A DNA stretch of 64,000 bases from Betaproteobacteria bacterium Ga0077540 (GTDB lineage Bacteria; Pseudomonadota; Gammaproteobacteria; Burkholderiales; Methylophilaceae), in assembly GCA_001464125.1 (NCBI GenBank), contig LNEP01000001.1:124001-188000 (forward strand), in the 5' to 3' direction. Below are positions 7,561-17,161 of the stretch, piece by piece. A model generated the notes under the pieces. The model did no database searches, was not told where the DNA came from, and worked only from the letters and a program-made list of their open reading frames with translations. Numbering within the stretch: the first letter of the stretch is position 1; every line of letters starts with the position of its first letter. The position numbers were made by a program, and so were the translations under genes.

Positions 7561-8210
7561 CGAAACCAATAGATACCGACTTAGCTGAGCAACTATTGCA
7601 GACAGCACAGCAATTACAATTGGCTGGGTTGAATAAAGGCACATCCGGCAATGTTAGTGTGCGCAATAACGCTGGCTTCTTGATTACCCCCTCTGGCATG
7701 CCGGTTGAAGCATTATCAACACAGGCCATGGTCCAGATGGGTTTAGATGGCAGCGCCGAAGCCGATAAGAAACCATCCAGCGAGTGGCGGTTTCATCGAG
7801 ATATCTTGCAGCACAGGTCTGAAATGAACGCAGTGGTGCATACGCACAGTATGTTTGCCACCACACTGGCCTGTTTGCAGCGTGAAATTCCCGCATTCCA
7901 TTACATGATTGCTGTGGCAGGGGGGAATAGCATTCGTTGCGCGTCCTATGCGCTATTTGGCTCACAAGCATTGTCCGATGCTGCGCTTGCAGCATTGCAA
8001 GGGCGTAAAGCTTGCTTGTTGGCAAATCATGGCATGATTGCGCTAGGGCGAGATTTGACAGAAGCGTTATCGATTGCGGTAGAGGTGGAAAACCTGGCTG
8101 AACAATACTGGCGTGCTTTGCAGCTAGGCATGCCTTATATTCTTGATGATGATGAGATGCAGGCGGTATTTAGGCAGTTTAAAGGCTATGGCAATTGGGT
8201 TCAGCCCTAA
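7557..8210 (+). CDS. Class II (FucA-like) aldolase, likely methylthioribulose-1-phosphate aldolase
   Basis: A 217-residue zinc aldolase of the class II aldolase/adducin fold. It shows NKGTSGNVSVR, ITPSGMP, SSEWRFH with the putative catalytic Glu, the zinc histidines in VVHTHSMFATTLA, and ANHGMIALG. The motifs look like fuculose-phosphate aldolase rather than the MtnB dehydratase. It overlaps mtnA by 4 bases. In the published DHAP shunt, MtnA is paired with such an aldolase (Ald2), which splits methylthioribulose 1-phosphate to dihydroxyacetone phosphate and methylthioacetaldehyde. Assignment to that reaction is inferred from context; MtnB activity is the main alternative. Confidence 0.75.
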   Translation: MTKPIDTDLAEQLLQTAQQLQLAGLNKGTSGNVSVRNNAGFLITPSGMPVEALSTQAMVQMGLDGSAEADKKPSSEWRFHRDILQHRSEMNAVVHTHSMFATTLACLQREIPAFHYMIAVAGGNSIRCASYALFGSQALSDAALAALQGRKACLLANHGMIALGRDLTEALSIAVEVENLAEQYWRALQLGMPYILDDDEMQAVFRQFKGYGNWVQP

Positions 8211-8240
8211 TAGCTGCTTTATAGCAAGCGTTCAGGTGCT

Positions 8241-8969
8241 TTAAACCCATTCTCCATCAATTAATTTTTGCTGCGGATTAAACCTTTGTTTATAAGCCAT
8301 TTTTGGACTATTGGCTATCCAGTAACCTAGATAGAGATAAGGCAGCTCCAGCGTTTTGGTCCACTCGGCTAGCCACATAATAGCAAACGTGCCATAGCTG
8401 TTTTTGGTGTCGGTTGCATCGTAAAACGTATATACGGCAGATACGCCATCTTGTACCACATCGACCACGCTGACAATTTTGACGTTGCCTTGGGCATCGC
8501 AAAATTCAATCATGAGGCTGTCCACATTGCTCATGCATAAAAACTGGCGGTACTGCTCAGCCTCATCATTTTCTAGCTTTATGCCAGCAGACTCTTCGTG
8601 ATGACGTAACTGCTGATATTGAGCATAGAGCTGAAAATGTGTTTCGTGAAAACTCAGTGGCAAGATGCTAGCTGATAAAGTTTGGTGCTGTTTGAAAGCA
8701 CGCTGCTGGCTACGCGATGGTTTAAATGCGGCTAGTTCTAGGCGAACGGGCGTACAGGCATGGCAGTGCTCACAATGTGGACGGTAAGCAAATTTTCCGC
8801 TACGTCTGAACCCCTGTTGAATTAATCCGCTATAGACTTGCCCATTGACCAAAGATTGTGGAGACGCAATCAGACTCTGCGCTAATTGGTTAGGCAGGTA
8901 GCCACATTGATAAGGTGTGGTGACGTAGAACTGCAGTTTTTGTAATGAAGACTCATTTGGTAAGGTCAT
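8241..8969 (-). CDS. bpt: Aspartate/glutamate leucyltransferase (N-end rule)
   Basis: Transfers leucine from Leu-tRNA to proteins with N-terminal aspartate or glutamate, marking them for ClpS-ClpAP degradation. It resembles Bpt/ATE1-like enzymes: the N-terminal FYVTTPYQCGYLPNQLAQSL contains the conserved PxxCxYLP-type cysteine motif, followed by GFRRSGKFAYRPHCEHCHAC with a cysteine cluster, and YLGYWI near the C-terminus. The 242-residue length is normal. Its ATG overlaps the aat stop by 4 bases, so the two transferases are translationally coupled and together cover acidic and basic N-termini. Confidence 0.93.
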   Translation of the reverse strand: MTLPNESSLQKLQFYVTTPYQCGYLPNQLAQSLIASPQSLVNGQVYSGLIQQGFRRSGKFAYRPHCEHCHACTPVRLELAAFKPSRSQQRAFKQHQTLSASILPLSFHETHFQLYAQYQQLRHHEESAGIKLENDEAEQYRQFLCMSNVDSLMIEFCDAQGNVKIVSVVDVVQDGVSAVYTFYDATDTKNSYGTFAIMWLAEWTKTLELPYLYLGYWIANSPKMAYKQRFNPQQKLIDGEWV

Positions 8970-9658
8970 GGGCTAGCCGTCAGTGTAGTTAAATGCTGTA
9001 AAAACTCATCGCGAGGTATTTCGTGCGCTCCAAAGGAGGCTAGTAACGGGGTGTGCATCTGGCAATCTATTAAGCCAACTTGCTTAGCCTCTAAATCGCG
9101 CGCTAAATGCACAAAAGCTACTTTTGACGCATCCGATACGTGATGAAACATGCTCTCTCCATAAAACATACGGTTGATTTTAATACCGTAACAGCCACCT
9201 ACCAATACGTCATTTTGCCAACTTTCTACAGATATCGCATAACCTTGCGCATGCAGTTGGCAATACGCTTCTATCATCTCAGGACTAATCCAAGTGCCAG
9301 ATTGCTGCGGTCTTGCTGTTAAGCTACATGCAGTAATTACCTCGCGAAAAGCAGTGTTGAAGCGGATATCAAACAATTGTTTATTGATTACTTTTGAGAG
9401 TGAGCGTGACACGTTAAGTTCAGTAGGGAAAAGCACCATCCGTGGACTAGGACTCCACCAAAGAATAGGCTCACCTTCGCTAAACCAAGGAAAAATACCA
9501 TGCCGATAAGCATCCAGTAATCGTTGGCTTGATAGATCGCCGCCAATTGCAATCAGGCCGTTGGGCTCTGTCAGGGCTTCATGCAATGGGGGAAAGGCAC
9601 TGTTTGCTTGAAGTGCCAATACGTAACCTGTTGCTAGTCGGTAATATTGATTGGACAT
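8966..9658 (-). CDS. aat: Leucyl/phenylalanyl-tRNA-protein transferase
   Basis: Adds leucine or phenylalanine to proteins with N-terminal arginine or lysine, creating an N-degron. Typical motifs are FPPLHEALTEPNGLIAIGGD, LLDAYRHGIFPWFSEGEPIL and WWSPSPRMVLFP, followed by GGCYGIKINRMFYGESMF. Length of 230 residues is typical. Its 3' end overlaps the start of bpt (ATGA). It begins 12 bases after the end of the large GGDEF-EAL gene on the same strand, so read-through from that gene is possible, although no functional link is expected. Confidence 0.95.
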   Translation of the reverse strand: MSNQYYRLATGYVLALQANSAFPPLHEALTEPNGLIAIGGDLSSQRLLDAYRHGIFPWFSEGEPILWWSPSPRMVLFPTELNVSRSLSKVINKQLFDIRFNTAFREVITACSLTARPQQSGTWISPEMIEAYCQLHAQGYAISVESWQNDVLVGGCYGIKINRMFYGESMFHHVSDASKVAFVHLARDLEAKQVGLIDCQMHTPLLASFGAHEIPRDEFLQHLTTLTASP

Positions 9659-9670
9659 ACTTCAAAAAAC

Positions 9671-12454
9671 CTAAAATAGAAAAGGGGAGTGTGCCCGTAC
9701 CCATTCAATCACTTCATTGGCTGGCATGGGCTTAGCAATGCGATGTCCTTGTATTAAATGGCAACCAAGCTGCAATAGTCTTTCAGCATGATCGGCAGAC
9801 TCCACGCCCTCTGCAACCACGCTACGCTTAAATTCTTTGCATAGCGTGACAATACTGGAAACAACAGCCAAATCTTCAGAGTCCACCAACATGCCATTGA
9901 TAAAAGAGCGGTCAATTTTGATGCTATCAACGGGTAGTCTGCGCAGATAAGTGAGAGAAGAATACCCTGCGCCAAAATCATCAATGGCAAAGGTGACGCC
10001 CAATTTTTTGCATTGTTGAATAATATGCGTGACGTTTGTGATTTCGCCAATCGCAGCGCTTTCAGTAATTTCAAGGTTGAGGTAGCGCGGTGGGATATCT
10101 GAAAACTCTTTTAGAGTTTTAGATAATTGTTGCTCAAAACTTTTTTCAATTAGATGATGCGCTGCGATATTGACTGCAACATAAAGATCAAGCCCAGCTT
10201 CACGCCAACTTCTGAGCTCTTGTAGCGCGCCATCAATCACCCACTCGCTCATCTCAATGATTTGATGTGTGTTTTCAATCAATGGTAAAAACTCATTGGG
10301 TAGCAGCAGACCTTTTTGCGGATGTTGCCAACGTATGAGTGCTTCCATGCCCATGACTTGCCCTGTCTGTACATTGATTTGCGGCTGAAAGTATAGTTTG
10401 AGCTGCTCAGATTTTAAGGCTTCGGCAATATCCTCTTTTAGCTGATGCTTATCACGGGACAATTGCGCGAGTTGTAAATCAAATAAGTGATGCTGTCTGC
10501 CACCGTGCGTTTTGGCATGATACATCGCATGGTCAGCATGGCGTAGCAAGGTATCTGGTGGATTTTTGTCGCTAGGGTAAACCGTATAGCCGATACTAGC
10601 CGAAATGGAAAAGGTGTTCTGTGCAATATGAAAAGGTGCTTCTATGGCCACCAATATCCGGTCTAGCGTTTCTGTGTATTCAATGGCGCTGTGTAATCCG
10701 CTCAATAATAAGGCAAATTCATCGCCACCCAGACGTGCAATCGTATCCTCTTTGCGTAAGTTCTCTTGTAGGCGCTCTGCTAGCATGACCAGCAGTTGGT
10801 CTCCCACCTCGTGCCCAAATTTGTCGTTAATCGGTTTGAAATCATCCAAATCAAGGTAGCAAATGGCAACCACTTCTTTGGTGCGCTCAGCATGCGCAAG
10901 AATTTTTTGTAAGCGGTTAGAAAACAATATACGGTTGGGTAGTTTAGTCAGCGCATCGTGGTATGCCAGATGCTCTAATGATTTTTGCTGTTCTTTGGCT
11001 TGGGTGATATCAGCAAACAATCCTACGTAATGTTGGAACTCGCCTGCTTTACTGTGTACTGGAAATACGTCAAGCCATGCTACATAAGTTTCACCATTTT
11101 GATGACGGCTCCATACTTCACCACGCCATTCTCCTTGGTGGTCGGTAGATTCAAAAAACTGAGAAAAGAAAGCTTCAATCTGATAAGCAAAGCCTAAGTC
11201 CTCCGGATATTTGCCGATAGCTTCCTCACGGCTATAGCCTGTGATTACGGAAAAGGCTGGGTTGACTTCTATAATCTGCGCTTTCAAATCGGTAATAAAA
11301 ATACCGTCATGTGCATGCTCAAACACACTAGACGATACTCTTAAGCGATCCGCACTGTCTTTGATTTCCTTCACCATTTCGTGCAAGCGCGTCCGCATTT
11401 TAAGCATGTTATTGATCAGCGTGTCTGGCGGTGCTTGCATACCATCTTCGTCCAGATTTCCTTGCGCAATTCGTTGTACCAGTTTGGATGCCACTTCAGG
11501 GTCGCCACCCAAAGGTGTCAATACAAACCGCCGAATACCATGCATGGCTAACAGTGCTAATGCACAACCAAATACCCCGCCCAAAATGAGAATAGGGTAA
11601 AGGTTACCAATACTTTTGAGGTAGGCCTCATGGACGGGGTAGGCGATATAAGCATCAAAATCCCAATCTGGGATACGCTGCTTTATTACCTTCCAGCCAA
11701 ACTGTGACGCATCGAGGATAGACTGCGCTTCTGTTGGATCAGTGCGTTCTGACACAAACCTTAGTTGGTGGTTGTAGTCGCGAATGGCTGCAAAGCCACT
11801 GCCTAAAAAGTCCCATTTCTTGATTGCTTGATCTAGCGCCGCTACATCGACCTTATAACCCACATACCAGGCGCCAATCACAGCGCCATGCTGATCAAAC
11901 ATAGGTTCGTAACCAGAGATGTAAGGCTCACCCAAGATGTCCACCACCCCATAATAAGCTTGGCCCTTAGATAGGTAGGGAATGGCTTTGCCTGCTGGAT
12001 CCAACCGTGTACCCACTGCGCGCGCGCTATTTTTAATTTTTACATTGGTGGCAATCCGAATAAAAGCATCCCCATGCTTCACAAATAGCGTGGCGGTCCC
12101 ACTGCCAATACTGGTGACACCATCGACCAAGCTACTTTGACCAGTTTGTGCTTCCTCACCAAATTTCAAATTGGGAATCGTGTCGCCATTTAATTCTGTG
12201 GCGCCATCGATATTGGGCGCACCACGGCCTTCACTACTTTTTTTAAGAAGCTCCATGGAAGATTGCACACGCTCTCCCACCAAGCTCTTGGCCATGGCCA
12301 GTAAATAGGTCAGTTCGTTGGTTTTTTGGCGTGCTTGATTTTCGATGTCACGCATGTTTTGCGTGAACATATACACCGTGGTGGAGAGTATCGCTAACAG
12401 ACCCACTAGTAATAGTGGAAGTAAGAAACGTTGAAAAAAAGCCAATCTTTTCAT
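9671..12454 (-). CDS. Cache-HAMP-PAS-GGDEF-EAL cyclic-di-GMP enzyme
   Basis: A 927-residue inner-membrane signalling protein that should make or degrade cyclic-di-GMP. Order: membrane helix (about 8-28), periplasmic Cache-type sensor (about 35-280), second helix (about 285-305), HAMP-like linker with LTPLGGDPEV, PAS (about 370-485, HDGIFITDL to FADITQ), GGDEF domain (about 490-650) and EAL domain (about 665-920). The GGDEF site is intact (ARLGGDEFAL), as are EAL signatures (MEALIRW, LEITES, DDFGAGYSS, IKIDRSF, VAEGVES). Both activities are therefore possible. The sensed ligand is unknown; Cache domains often bind small organic molecules. Confidence 0.92.
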   Translation of the reverse strand: MKRLAFFQRFLLPLLLVGLLAILSTTVYMFTQNMRDIENQARQKTNELTYLLAMAKSLVGERVQSSMELLKKSSEGRGAPNIDGATELNGDTIPNLKFGEEAQTGQSSLVDGVTSIGSGTATLFVKHGDAFIRIATNVKIKNSARAVGTRLDPAGKAIPYLSKGQAYYGVVDILGEPYISGYEPMFDQHGAVIGAWYVGYKVDVAALDQAIKKWDFLGSGFAAIRDYNHQLRFVSERTDPTEAQSILDASQFGWKVIKQRIPDWDFDAYIAYPVHEAYLKSIGNLYPILILGGVFGCALALLAMHGIRRFVLTPLGGDPEVASKLVQRIAQGNLDEDGMQAPPDTLINNMLKMRTRLHEMVKEIKDSADRLRVSSSVFEHAHDGIFITDLKAQIIEVNPAFSVITGYSREEAIGKYPEDLGFAYQIEAFFSQFFESTDHQGEWRGEVWSRHQNGETYVAWLDVFPVHSKAGEFQHYVGLFADITQAKEQQKSLEHLAYHDALTKLPNRILFSNRLQKILAHAERTKEVVAICYLDLDDFKPINDKFGHEVGDQLLVMLAERLQENLRKEDTIARLGGDEFALLLSGLHSAIEYTETLDRILVAIEAPFHIAQNTFSISASIGYTVYPSDKNPPDTLLRHADHAMYHAKTHGGRQHHLFDLQLAQLSRDKHQLKEDIAEALKSEQLKLYFQPQINVQTGQVMGMEALIRWQHPQKGLLLPNEFLPLIENTHQIIEMSEWVIDGALQELRSWREAGLDLYVAVNIAAHHLIEKSFEQQLSKTLKEFSDIPPRYLNLEITESAAIGEITNVTHIIQQCKKLGVTFAIDDFGAGYSSLTYLRRLPVDSIKIDRSFINGMLVDSEDLAVVSSIVTLCKEFKRSVVAEGVESADHAERLLQLGCHLIQGHRIAKPMPANEVIEWVRAHSPFLF

Positions 12455-12550
12455 GATGTTATAATCTAGACTTGTATGATTGGTGAAAGCTAACTTTAGT
12501 GGTGGATTATACGAGCATTAGCTTGATTTATTGCAAATATAAACAAATTA

Positions 12551-13270
12551 TTACATTACCAACAACATCCAAAGAGCCATGGCTGCCATCAGCACATCTT
12601 CAACAATTGTCACCGTGCTCATGGGCAGATTAAACACCGCGCCCAAGCAAGCACAGCGAATTTTTTGGCGATTACTCACTACAATGATGACACCGAGTGT
12701 GGAAAACGTCATGACCACAAAAGTGATTAGGTTTAGCCAAACATTATCACCTTGCACCAAATGGCCAATGCCCAAGCCCAACTCAATCAACGGATAGACG
12801 TAACCATACGCAGGCAAGCGCTTGGCCAATAAGTCATACATCGCATAGCTACTGGCAAATCCCGATAAATCTAACAATTTGAAAAATGAGAAGGTAAGAA
12901 AAAAGCCCGCCATGAAGTTGGGCATAAAACGGTGCAGCATAAATCCGCCAGCCGACCACTCAACCAATACACAGACCAGCAAAATGTAAGCAAACACCAA
13001 CAGTAGGGGGCGATAGGTGCTGAACCAGCTTGGCGTTTCTGGCTCAGGAGTGGTGGCAACAACTGTGCTGAGCTCACTTAATGTGTAATGCCCCACTTGG
13101 CTCAGCGCTTGATTTAATACCTGAATATTCACTGTTGGCTGGTGGAGAGTTGCTTGTGGAGGATCTAGTGCAACGTCTACATGCGATGCATACTCTGATA
13201 GGGTTGTTTTGACGCGGTTGACACAACCACCGCAGGTCATTCCAGAAACTTGGTAAGTTATTTTTTCCAT
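12551..13270 (-). CDS. HMA domain fused to a MauE-like membrane domain
   Basis: A 239-residue protein with two parts. Residues 1-67 form a heavy-metal-associated domain with the metal-binding motif MTCGGC, as in copper chaperones and CopA. After a linker, about residues 87-239 contain four membrane helices of the MauE/DoxX-like type (for example LLLVFAYILLVCVLVEWSAG). MauE is needed for maturation of the small methylamine dehydrogenase subunit with its disulfides. A late CAC motif (RCACLGAVFNLP) in the last loop resembles the cysteines of MauE homologues. The fusion suggests delivery or sensing of a soft metal linked to thiol chemistry in the envelope. The family call is fair; the function is inferred. 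Confidence 0.75.
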   Translation of the reverse strand: MEKITYQVSGMTCGGCVNRVKTTLSEYASHVDVALDPPQATLHQPTVNIQVLNQALSQVGHYTLSELSTVVATTPEPETPSWFSTYRPLLLVFAYILLVCVLVEWSAGGFMLHRFMPNFMAGFFLTFSFFKLLDLSGFASSYAMYDLLAKRLPAYGYVYPLIELGLGIGHLVQGDNVWLNLITFVVMTFSTLGVIIVVSNRQKIRCACLGAVFNLPMSTVTIVEDVLMAAMALWMLLVM

Positions 13271-13341
13271 GCTTAAATCATAGTACGACTTGTTTTTAAT
13301 TACAATTATAAAAAAAGGTTTTAAATCAAATCATTAGCGCG

Positions 13342-13347
13342 TAAAAT
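13342..13347 (+). promoter_or_regulatory. Putative -10 box placing the YgiQ-type start near its ATG
   Basis: TAAAAT (5 of 6 matches to TATAAT) ends 10 bases before the ATG at 13357, so transcription would begin about 3 bases before the codon. There is no Shine-Dalgarno sequence in the gap (AGTCGCCCT). A matching -35 is not clear. Confidence 0.35.
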
Positions 13348-13356
13348 AGTCGCCCT

Positions 13357-15609
13357 ATGGAAGTCTACACCGATAGTTTGGCCAAGCCGATTCATACCTA
13401 CCGCCCATACTGGGCAAAACGTTTTGGAACCGCTCCTGTTTTACCCATGACCCGCGCCGAAATGGATGCGCTAGGGTGGGATAGTTGTGACATTATTTTG
13501 GTGTCCGGCGATGCCTATGTTGACCATCCCAGCTTTGGCATTGCTTTGATTGGTCGCTTACTAGAGGCGCAGGGTTTTCGCGTAGGTATTATCGCGCAGC
13601 CAGATTGGCAAAACGCCAGTGCATTCAAAACCTTAGGTAAGCCTAATTTATATTTTGGCATTACCGCAGGCAATATGGATAGCATGGTGAACCGCTATAC
13701 GGCAGACCGTAAAATTCGCTCGGATGATGCATATACGCCAGATGCGGCGCCCAATAAGCGCCCCGATCGCGCCGTGCTGGTGTACTCGCAACGCTGCCGC
13801 GAAGCGTATTCCGATGTGCCGTTGGTCATCGGCAGTATTGAAGCCAGCTTACGCCGTATTGCGCACTATGATTATTGGTCAGACAAAGTGCGCCGCTCTA
13901 TTTTGGTGGACTCTAAAGCGGATATTTTGGTGTATGGAAACGCAGAGCGCGCCATTATCGATATCAGTCATCGCATTGCCAAAGGCGAAAAAATAAGCGA
14001 GATGCAAGATATTCGTGGTACGGCTTTTTTACGCAAACAAATACCGTCGGGCTGGAGTGAAATTGAAAGCACTAAGTTAGACCGCCCTGGCAAGGTGGAG
14101 GAGCATGTTGACCCTTACGAAATGAAAATGGGTAAAGCCGATGCCAGCTGTGCAACAGAAGAGTCTGCAAACAAACCAGCATTGCCGGCAGGCACCAGCA
14201 CAATTGCCATTGTGCGTAAACCCAAGGCTGACCGTAGTACACAAGTGGTACGCCTGCCTTCATACGAGGAAGTGTCTAAAAACCCTGTTATGTACGCGCA
14301 TGCTTCGCGCGTGCTGCATTTGGAGGCTAACCCAGGTAACGCACGTGCACTAGTACAGAGACATGGTGACCGCGAAGTATGGCTCAACCCGCCACCAATC
14401 CCACTCACTACCAAAGAGATGGACTACGTCTATGATTTGCCTTATGCACGTAAACCGCATCCTATTTATAAAGAAGCCAAAATTCCTGCTTGGGAAATGA
14501 TACGTTTCTCAGTCAATATCATGCGTGGCTGCTTTGGCGGCTGTACTTTCTGCTCAATTACTGAGCACGAAGGCCGCATTATTCAAAGCCGTAGCGAAGA
14601 ATCTATCTTGAAAGAAATTGAAGAAATCCGCGATAAAGTTGATGGATTCACCGGCATCATTTCAGATTTAGGCGGGCCCACTGCCAATATGTACCGTATT
14701 GCATGCAAATCAGAAACCATTGAAAAAAACTGCCGTAAACTTAGTTGTGTCTATCCAGGGGTGTGTGAGAACCTGAATACTGACCATAGTGCGCTGATTC
14801 AACTTTACCGCAAAGCGCGCGCCATCAAAGGTGTGAAGAAAATCTTGATTGGCTCTGGGTTACGTTATGACTTAGCTGTGAAATCGCCCGAATATGTCAA
14901 AGAGCTAGTACAGCATCATGTGGGGGGCTATTTGAAGATTGCGCCTGAGCATTCCGAAGAGAATGTCTTAAGTAAAATGATGAAGCCGGGCATGGGTGCG
15001 TATGATGAATTCAAGGCTATGTTCGAGAAATTTAGTGCGGAGGCGGGCAAGAAGCAATATCTGATTCCATACTTTATTGCATCTCATCCTGGCACAACGG
15101 ATGAAGATATGCTGAACTTAGCACTTTGGCTGAAGAAATACGAGTTTAGGTTAGACCAAGTTCAAAACTTTACGCCTACGCCCATGGCGATGGCAACTGC
15201 CATGTACCATTCAGGGAAAAATCCGTTACGCAAAGTTACGGAAGACTCGGAAGATGTGCCTGTGGCTAAAGCGGGGAGTGTGCGTAAATTACACAAGGCG
15301 TTTATCCGTTACCACGACCCTGCAAACTGGCCGATGTTGCGCGAGGCGCTTAAGCGTATGGGTAGAGAAGATTTAATTGGCGCTGGTAAGAAGCAATTGG
15401 TGCCAGCGTTTCAGCCAGCGGTGCTGGGTACTATTCGGCAATCCGATGGGACAACCTTCAAGCCTAAAAAGGTATTGCCGAAAGCATTTAATGATATGAA
15501 AAATGCGGCCAGACCACACCAAGGCCATGCTAAAAAACCGTATCCAGCTGGCGCAAAGCACACAGCTCAGGCATCTGCACAGGGACGCCCTCCTAAAAAG
15601 CCACGTTGA
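13357..15609 (+). CDS. YgiQ family radical SAM protein
   Basis: A 750-residue protein of the UPF0313/YgiQ family. It has an N-terminal B12-binding-like region, a radical SAM core with the iron-sulfur motif CFGGCTFC (C-x3-C-x2-C, about residues 390-397), and a basic low-complexity tail rich in Lys, Pro and His. The N-terminal part reads RYYRP-like [20 protein letters not shown]. Members are widespread but no reaction is established. The gene is flanked by a divergent HMA-MauE gene and by a GumN/TraB gene 102 bases downstream. The lack of a Shine-Dalgarno sequence and a close -10 box suggest a leaderless message. Confidence 0.93.
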   Translation: MEVYTDSLAKPIHTYRPYWAKRFGTAPVLPMTRAEMDALGWDSCDIILVSGDAYVDHPSFGIALIGRLLEAQGFRVGIIAQPDWQNASAFKTLGKPNLYFGITAGNMDSMVNRYTADRKIRSDDAYTPDAAPNKRPDRAVLVYSQRCREAYSDVPLVIGSIEASLRRIAHYDYWSDKVRRSILVDSKADILVYGNAERAIIDISHRIAKGEKISEMQDIRGTAFLRKQIPSGWSEIESTKLDRPGKVEEHVDPYEMKMGKADASCATEESANKPALPAGTSTIAIVRKPKADRSTQVVRLPSYEEVSKNPVMYAHASRVLHLEANPGNARALVQRHGDREVWLNPPPIPLTTKEMDYVYDLPYARKPHPIYKEAKIPAWEMIRFSVNIMRGCFGGCTFCSITEHEGRIIQSRSEESILKEIEEIRDKVDGFTGIISDLGGPTANMYRIACKSETIEKNCRKLSCVYPGVCENLNTDHSALIQLYRKARAIKGVKKILIGSGLRYDLAVKSPEYVKELVQHHVGGYLKIAPEHSEENVLSKMMKPGMGAYDEFKAMFEKFSAEAGKKQYLIPYFIASHPGTTDEDMLNLALWLKKYEFRLDQVQNFTPTPMAMATAMYHSGKNPLRKVTEDSEDVPVAKAGSVRKLHKAFIRYHDPANWPMLREALKRMGREDLIGAGKKQLVPAFQPAVLGTIRQSDGTTFKPKKVLPKAFNDMKNAARPHQGHAKKPYPAGAKHTAQASAQGRPPKKPR

Positions 15610-15711
15610 TTGCACGGTTAGATGAAATATTTCGGCAAGTTAGCTTAGGTAGAACTTAGTAAGATGGCTCATGGTCATTGCAAAGGCATCAGTACACATT
15701 TAGGAGTCGTC

Positions 15712-16611
15712 ATGTCAGGAACTACCATGTATCGTTTTGCTAATCCGTCTTTTCTAGGCAGTATAGTCGGCCGCTGGTTATTAGCCATGCTGCTTATCGC
15801 GCCTTTGTACGTGCAAGCCGCAGACAAGAGCCTATTTTGGAAAGCAGAATCACCTAGTGGCGTGACCAGTTATTTGTTTGGCACCATGCATACCGACGAT
15901 AATCGTGTTACCGAGTTTTCTCCCCAAGTGTTGAATGCGCTGAATAGCGTAGAGACATTTATGATGGAAGTCTCACCTGGGCAAGACCCCAAGCTATTGA
16001 TGTTGCCAGAGGGCAATATTGCAACACTGATGACCAATGAAGAGTTTGAGCAGGTTCGTGAATTAGCTGACTTTCATGTGATGCATTTGGGCGCTGCCAT
16101 GCAGATGAAACCTTGGTTATTGGCGGTGATTTTTGATTTACCCAAACCGCAAACGCCGTTTGCACAAGATAATTTATTGATGACAAAGTCTGAAGATTTA
16201 TCAAAACAGGTCGTGGGGATTGAAACGGCACAAGAGCATTTTGGCGTGATGGATAGCTTTAGTTTAGATGAGCAAATGGTGATGTTGCGCGCAGTATTAA
16301 AGCGCACACCTGAGCAAAAGGAAAAAGATTTTGAAAAATTGATGAGCGCTTATTTAAAGGGCGACGCGGAGCAAATTGCCAATTTAGATGCACAGATTAC
16401 CGGTGGGATGCTACCAGCGTCTCTCTGGGAAAAAATGCGTGCCAAGTTATTGGATGAACGCAATGTGGTGATGGCTGAACGCACCATTGCTAAAGCCAAC
16501 CAAGGTGCAACGTTTGTAGCGGTAGGGGCGTCTCACTTGGCAGGAAATAGTGGTTTGATTTCAGCGTTTAAGCAAGCTGGCTTTAAGTTGACGCCACTTA
16601 AAATGCGTTAA
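15712..16611 (+). CDS. TraB/GumN family protein, exported
   Basis: A 299-residue protein of the TraB/GumN (PrgY, Tiki) fold, thought to be metal-dependent peptidases although few members have been tested. The start at 15712 is chosen because AGGAG lies 5 bases before it; an upstream ATG at 15664 lacks one. A signal peptide (WLLAMLLIAPLYVQA, then AD) targets the periplasm. The two conserved Gly/His motifs are present: SYLFGTMHTDD near the N-terminus and AVGASHLAGNSGLI near the C-terminus. The substrate is unknown. Confidence 0.88.
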   Translation: MSGTTMYRFANPSFLGSIVGRWLLAMLLIAPLYVQAADKSLFWKAESPSGVTSYLFGTMHTDDNRVTEFSPQVLNALNSVETFMMEVSPGQDPKLLMLPEGNIATLMTNEEFEQVRELADFHVMHLGAAMQMKPWLLAVIFDLPKPQTPFAQDNLLMTKSEDLSKQVVGIETAQEHFGVMDSFSLDEQMVMLRAVLKRTPEQKEKDFEKLMSAYLKGDAEQIANLDAQITGGMLPASLWEKMRAKLLDERNVVMAERTIAKANQGATFVAVGASHLAGNSGLISAFKQAGFKLTPLKMR

Positions 16612-16686
16612 GGCAAACACAAGAGCTAGGATAAACACAAGAATCAGAATCAACATGTGTTGGCTACACGTTGATGGTGGAGATGG

Positions 16687-17064
16687 TTAAGAAAAGTTTT
16701 TTGATTCCTCTTCTATGGTTTGAATCGCTGTTTCAAAATCCATGGATTTGTCATAAAAGTATTTCACACCTAACTGCTTAGCTATACTTTTGTAGTAACC
16801 GTGAGCATGGTTGGTCAGCATCAGCGTCAGTGGGCGTTTGAATTTATAGTCTGGGCTGAGCGTGTGTTTAACTACATCAAACCCATTGCCCTCTGCTAAC
16901 TCAATATCAGCAATCATAAAGTCATATTCTTTGGTGTCTAACAGGGAAATGGCTTCGTGCTTGTTGGTGGCGTGATCATCAATATTGACACGCGCACAGT
17001 CTTTGAGCATCTCTTTGATGGCTTCGCGCAATATTTTTGAATCTTCTACTAACAGTACACGCAT
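16687..17064 (-). CDS. Single-domain response regulator (receiver only)
   Basis: A receiver domain with no output domain, similar to CheY-like regulators. From the ATG at 17064 it reads MRVLLVEDSKILREAI. The acidic pair and the phospho-acceptor aspartate (in FMIADIEL, about residue 53) are present. A TTG at 17079 could extend it by five residues; neither start has a clear Shine-Dalgarno sequence. It lies beside a NarL-type regulator and close to a CHASE3 kinase, so it may divert or modulate the same phosphorelay. No partner is proved. Confidence 0.85.
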   Translation of the reverse strand: MRVLLVEDSKILREAIKEMLKDCARVNIDDHATNKHEAISLLDTKEYDFMIADIELAEGNGFDVVKHTLSPDYKFKRPLTLMLTNHAHGYYKSIAKQLGVKYFYDKSMDFETAIQTIEEESKNFS

Positions 17065-17161
17065 GTTGGAATTCTGCAAAAAATCAAAACACCTTTCATT
17101 CTAAATGCCTGATATCAACCTGGGTATCAGGGTTTGTCCTACAAACAGTGTGTAGGCATGG

